From: Nocardia sp.
GTDB taxonomy: Bacteria; Actinomycetota; Actinomycetes; Mycobacteriales; Mycobacteriaceae
Direction of reading: 5' to 3'
Length of the DNA stretch: 59,890 nucleotides
Assembly: GCA_014360565.1 (NCBI GenBank)
Contig: JACIXH010000010.1
Location: 1 to 59,890, forward strand
The notes below the pieces were generated by a model. That model was not told the DNA's origin and searched no databases. It saw nothing but the letters and a program-made list of their open reading frames with translations. The number at the start of each line of letters is the position of its first letter. Within the stretch, counting starts at the first letter, position 1. Positions 58,049-59,890 of the stretch are shown piece after piece. Both the position numbers and the translations under genes were made by a program.

Positions 58049-58079
58049 ACCGCGTGACACCGGATGGGTGTCACGCGGT
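58049..58079 (-). terminator. Terminator hairpin after the MbtH-like gene
   Basis: Perfect 13-bp arms (58049-58061 and 58067-58079) with a 5-nt loop, 12 bp past the stop and before the tRNA gene. Confidence 0.7.
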
Positions 58080-58090
58080 GGCGAAGGAGA

Positions 58091-58327
58091 TCAGGACTGG
58101 GCGCGGGCTGCGTCGTCGGCGGCCATCGCGTCACGCAGGCTCTTGGGCCGCATGTCGGTCCAGTTCTTCTCGACGTACTCGACGCACGCTGCCCGGCTCT
58201 CTTCGCCGAACACGACACGCCAGCCCGCCGGGACCTCCGCGAACGCGGGCCACAGGGAGTGCTGCTCTTCATCGTTGACCAGAACGAAGAAGCGGCCGTC
58301 CTCGTCGTCGAAGGGGTTGGTGCTCAT
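58091..58327 (-). CDS. MbtH-like protein (stand-alone)
   Basis: 78 residues. The MbtH signature is complete: [17 protein letters not shown] at 4-20, H-S-L-W-P near 23-27, V-P-A-G-W and the C-terminal W-T-D-M-R-P-K-S-L. MbtH proteins bind and activate the adenylation domains of non-ribosomal peptide synthetases, for example in siderophore assembly. No NRPS, siderophore or transporter gene lies within this window; the neighbours are tRNA-Thr and an alpha/beta hydrolase. It probably serves an NRPS encoded elsewhere. Confidence 0.93.
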   Translation of the reverse strand: MSTNPFDDEDGRFFVLVNDEEQHSLWPAFAEVPAGWRVVFGEESRAACVEYVEKNWTDMRPKSLRDAMAADDAARAQS

Positions 58328-58456
58328 TTCACCTCACTGGATACTGGCGCTGTGTACGGGATCACTGCGCGGCCGCTAAGCCACGAGCGTTGTGTCGACC
58401 CTAGCAAGGCATACGTTACTGGTAGGCACTTACCCGATGCTGCCTCGCCTGGTCGC

Positions 58457-59290
58457 TCACGCCGCGAAGAAGTCGAGCAGGATCTTGTTGACCGTCTCGG
58501 GGCGCTCCAGGTAGCCGTAATGGCCGGTATCGGGGACCTCCTGGTAGCGGGCGCCGGGAATGGCCTCGGCCACCTCGCGGGAGAGGTACGGCGGAATCAT
58601 CCGATCGTCGGCGAATCCAATTGCCAAGCAGGGCACCGTGATCGAGCGATACGCGGCGACGCGGTCGAATTCGTGGTCCATCGCCCGCTGGGCCCGGATG
58701 CCCGGCGAGGGGGTCCCGACGGTGAACTCGAACAGGTCGAGCCAGTCGCGCGCGGCGTTGGTGTCGGCCATCGTCGCCGGCGACAGGTTCATCACCGCCG
58801 CCAGCGCCGCCTCGAACTTCGGCGGCAGCTTCGCGGCCGAGGAATCGAGCTCCTGCTCACCGACCGAGAGCGTCTTCTGGAACTGGTCGAGCCTGCCGTG
58901 ACCGGCCATGAACACGGCCTTGCGCACCAGATCGGGCCGGGCCAGCGCCAGCTCCTGCGCCACCCGCGCACCCATCGAGGTCCCCGCGATCAACGCGGGA
59001 CCTTCGTCGAGGAACTCGATCAGCGCGGCGGTATCGGCGACCAACTCCTCGATCCGCATCCCGCCCGCGGCCTCGAACGACGGCGCGATCCCGCGATTGT
59101 CGAACACGCACACCCGATACCCCGCGGCGACCAGCGCGGGGACCTGGTGCAGCTCCCACACCCGCCCGGGCGAGCCGGTCCCCATGATCAACACCACCAG
59201 CGGACCGCCGCCCTTGACGTCGGTGCCCTTGGTACGGTCGCCCTTGACCTGATAGTTCAGTGCGATGCCGTTCACCGTGGCCAGTGGCAT
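58457..59290 (-). CDS. Alpha/beta hydrolase
   Basis: 277 residues from the ATG at 59290 (agagagg upstream). Catalytic features: oxyanion segment L-I-M-G-T-G-S-P-G-R-V-W (34-45), nucleophile Ser105 in G-T-S-M-G-A, acid in the D-D-R-M-I-P segment, His in D-T-G-H-Y-G-Y-L-E (near 257). D-N-R-G-I-A-P-S is typical of the family. It is distinct from the hydrolase at 23035. Being upstream of an MbtH-like gene on the same strand (129-bp gap), a thioesterase-type role is conceivable but unsupported. Confidence 0.87.
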   Translation of the reverse strand: MPLATVNGIALNYQVKGDRTKGTDVKGGGPLVVLIMGTGSPGRVWELHQVPALVAAGYRVCVFDNRGIAPSFEAAGGMRIEELVADTAALIEFLDEGPALIAGTSMGARVAQELALARPDLVRKAVFMAGHGRLDQFQKTLSVGEQELDSSAAKLPPKFEAALAAVMNLSPATMADTNAARDWLDLFEFTVGTPSPGIRAQRAMDHEFDRVAAYRSITVPCLAIGFADDRMIPPYLSREVAEAIPGARYQEVPDTGHYGYLERPETVNKILLDFFAA

Positions 59291-59466
59291 GAAACAAACC
59301 TCTCTGCGGGGGTCGATCGTGTGCGACCTACACGGTAACGGGACCGCCACGACACGACACCGGGGTGGGGTGTTACGCGTCGCTAGTTCATCGGCGGCGC
59401 ACCGGCGCCCGATAGTATTGACCACTCGCAGGTAGAGCGCAGGGAAACCGGGAGGACGAACCCATT

Positions 59467-59625
59467 ATGGCCGCGAAGAGCACCGCAAACGACATCGCCG
59501 ACGACGAACTCGAGCCGCTTGCCGACGAGACCGCCCGCCAGGCACAGAAGGTTGTCGCGGCACACGCCGAAGACGCCGACGAATGCCGCATGCTGCTGTC
59601 GATGCTCGGCATCGCACCCGCCTGA
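59467..59625 (+). CDS. 52-aa conserved hypothetical protein upstream of otsA
   Basis: 52 residues, acidic and helical: M-A-A-K-S-T-A-N-D-I-A-D-D-E-L-E-P-L, then A-R-Q-A-Q-K-V-V-A-A-H-A-E-D-A-D-E-C and M-L-L-S-M-L-G-I. A small protein of this size stands directly before otsA in mycobacteria (Rv3489 type), which supports that it is real. gggagg lies about 12 nt before the ATG. The function is unknown. It ends 35 bp before the otsA start and is probably in the same transcript. Confidence 0.75.
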   Translation: MAAKSTANDIADDELEPLADETARQAQKVVAAHAEDADECRMLLSMLGIAPA

Positions 59626-59660
59626 CACAGCGCACCCCTGCGACGCATAAGGATGCGTGA

Positions 59661-59890
59661 GTGGACCAAATGATCGATCAACCGTCCAATGACCGTCCGT
59701 CCGAAGAAACCCTCACACCGAGCGGATCGGGTTCGGGTTTTGTCGTCGTCGCCAACCGGCTCCCGGTCGACCTCGAGCGCCTGCCCGACGGCACCACCAG
59801 GTGGAAGCGCAGCCCCGGTGGGCTCGTGACAGCACTGGAACCGGTGCTGCGCAGCAACAAGGGCGCCTGGGTGGGCTGGGCCGGAGTTCC
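59661..59890 (+). CDS. otsA: Trehalose-6-phosphate synthase, 5' end only
   Basis: The first 76 codons of OtsA, running off the right edge. The start is GTG at 59661 (aagga 8 nt upstream); an ATG three codons later is possible. After a 25-residue polar head comes [10 protein letters not shown], then [12 protein letters not shown] with the glycine-rich UDP-glucose/glucose-6-phosphate loop, and G-A-W-V-G-W-A-G. The enzyme joins UDP-glucose to glucose-6-phosphate, making trehalose phosphate, needed for mycolate carrier lipids as well as stress protection. Confidence 0.95.
   Translation, partial: MDQMIDQPSNDRPSEETLTPSGSGSGFVVVANRLPVDLERLPDGTTRWKRSPGGLVTALEPVLRSNKGAWVGWAGV

Overview
The window is one continuous, high-GC chromosomal segment of an actinomycete that makes mycolic acids. 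It is most likely a Nocardia or a close relative in the Corynebacteriales. The support is an antigen-85-type mycolyl esterase, a GT87 mannosyltransferase of the kind that builds PIM/LAM, an MbtH-like protein, DUF3073, two PF10081 membrane hydrolases, GTG/TTG starts and many ATGA/GTGA overlaps. Gene content and order resemble the Mycobacterium tuberculosis Rv0759c-Rv0816c neighbourhood, with insertions. The Rv comparisons are from memory, not from a search.

Layout. 1-1334: end of a thiosulfate sulfurtransferase gene, sseC (DUF1416), a 31-codon membrane peptide and a ferric nitrobindin-like protein. 1700-7875: complete cydABDC operon (cytochrome bd oxidase and its CydDC transporter) behind a perfect palindrome. 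8011-12278: pabC, then the overlapping trio ygfZ / MOSC / asparaginase, then a DUF3073 gene. 12573-20885: purM and purF, separated by a four-gene oligopeptide ABC transporter. 21029-28573: YhgE/Pip-type membrane protein, SCP-like protein, alpha/beta hydrolase, CPBP protease, and a pair of PF10081 hydrolases around a YiaA/B gene. 28597-36385: purL, GT87 enzyme, M18 aminopeptidase, a divergent MarR / binding-protein pair, purQ and purS. 36483-43502: MBL hydrolase, M20 dipeptidase with an APC permease, DUF2334 protein and oligopeptidase B. 43692-52661: DUF2330 protein, Ag85-like esterase, HIT protein, purB with a TetR gene, aminotransferase, repeat-bearing M23 peptidase and purD. 52881-59890: PH-domain and HIT proteins, a VapC remnant, DUF6069, a secreted protein, an ECF42-type sigma factor with its YCII partner, SDR, tRNA-Thr, MbtH-like protein, hydrolase, a 52-aa protein and the start of otsA.

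Functionally the region is dominated by de novo purine synthesis: purF, purD, purL, purQ, purS, purM and purB are all present but scattered, and purC is absent. Respiration under low oxygen (cyd), peptide uptake and breakdown (ABC importer, M18, M20, S9 peptidases, APC permease) and envelope biology make up most of the rest.

The most interesting signal I found is regulatory. Two genes, the YCII gene in front of the ECF42-like sigma factor and a DUF6069 membrane protein about 2.2 kb away, carry almost identical promoter boxes with the same 28-bp geometry and the same 47-nt leader. This suggests a small sigma regulon. I found no CRISPR array, prophage, insertion sequence or defence island. The only clear gene decay is a PIN-domain toxin remnant.
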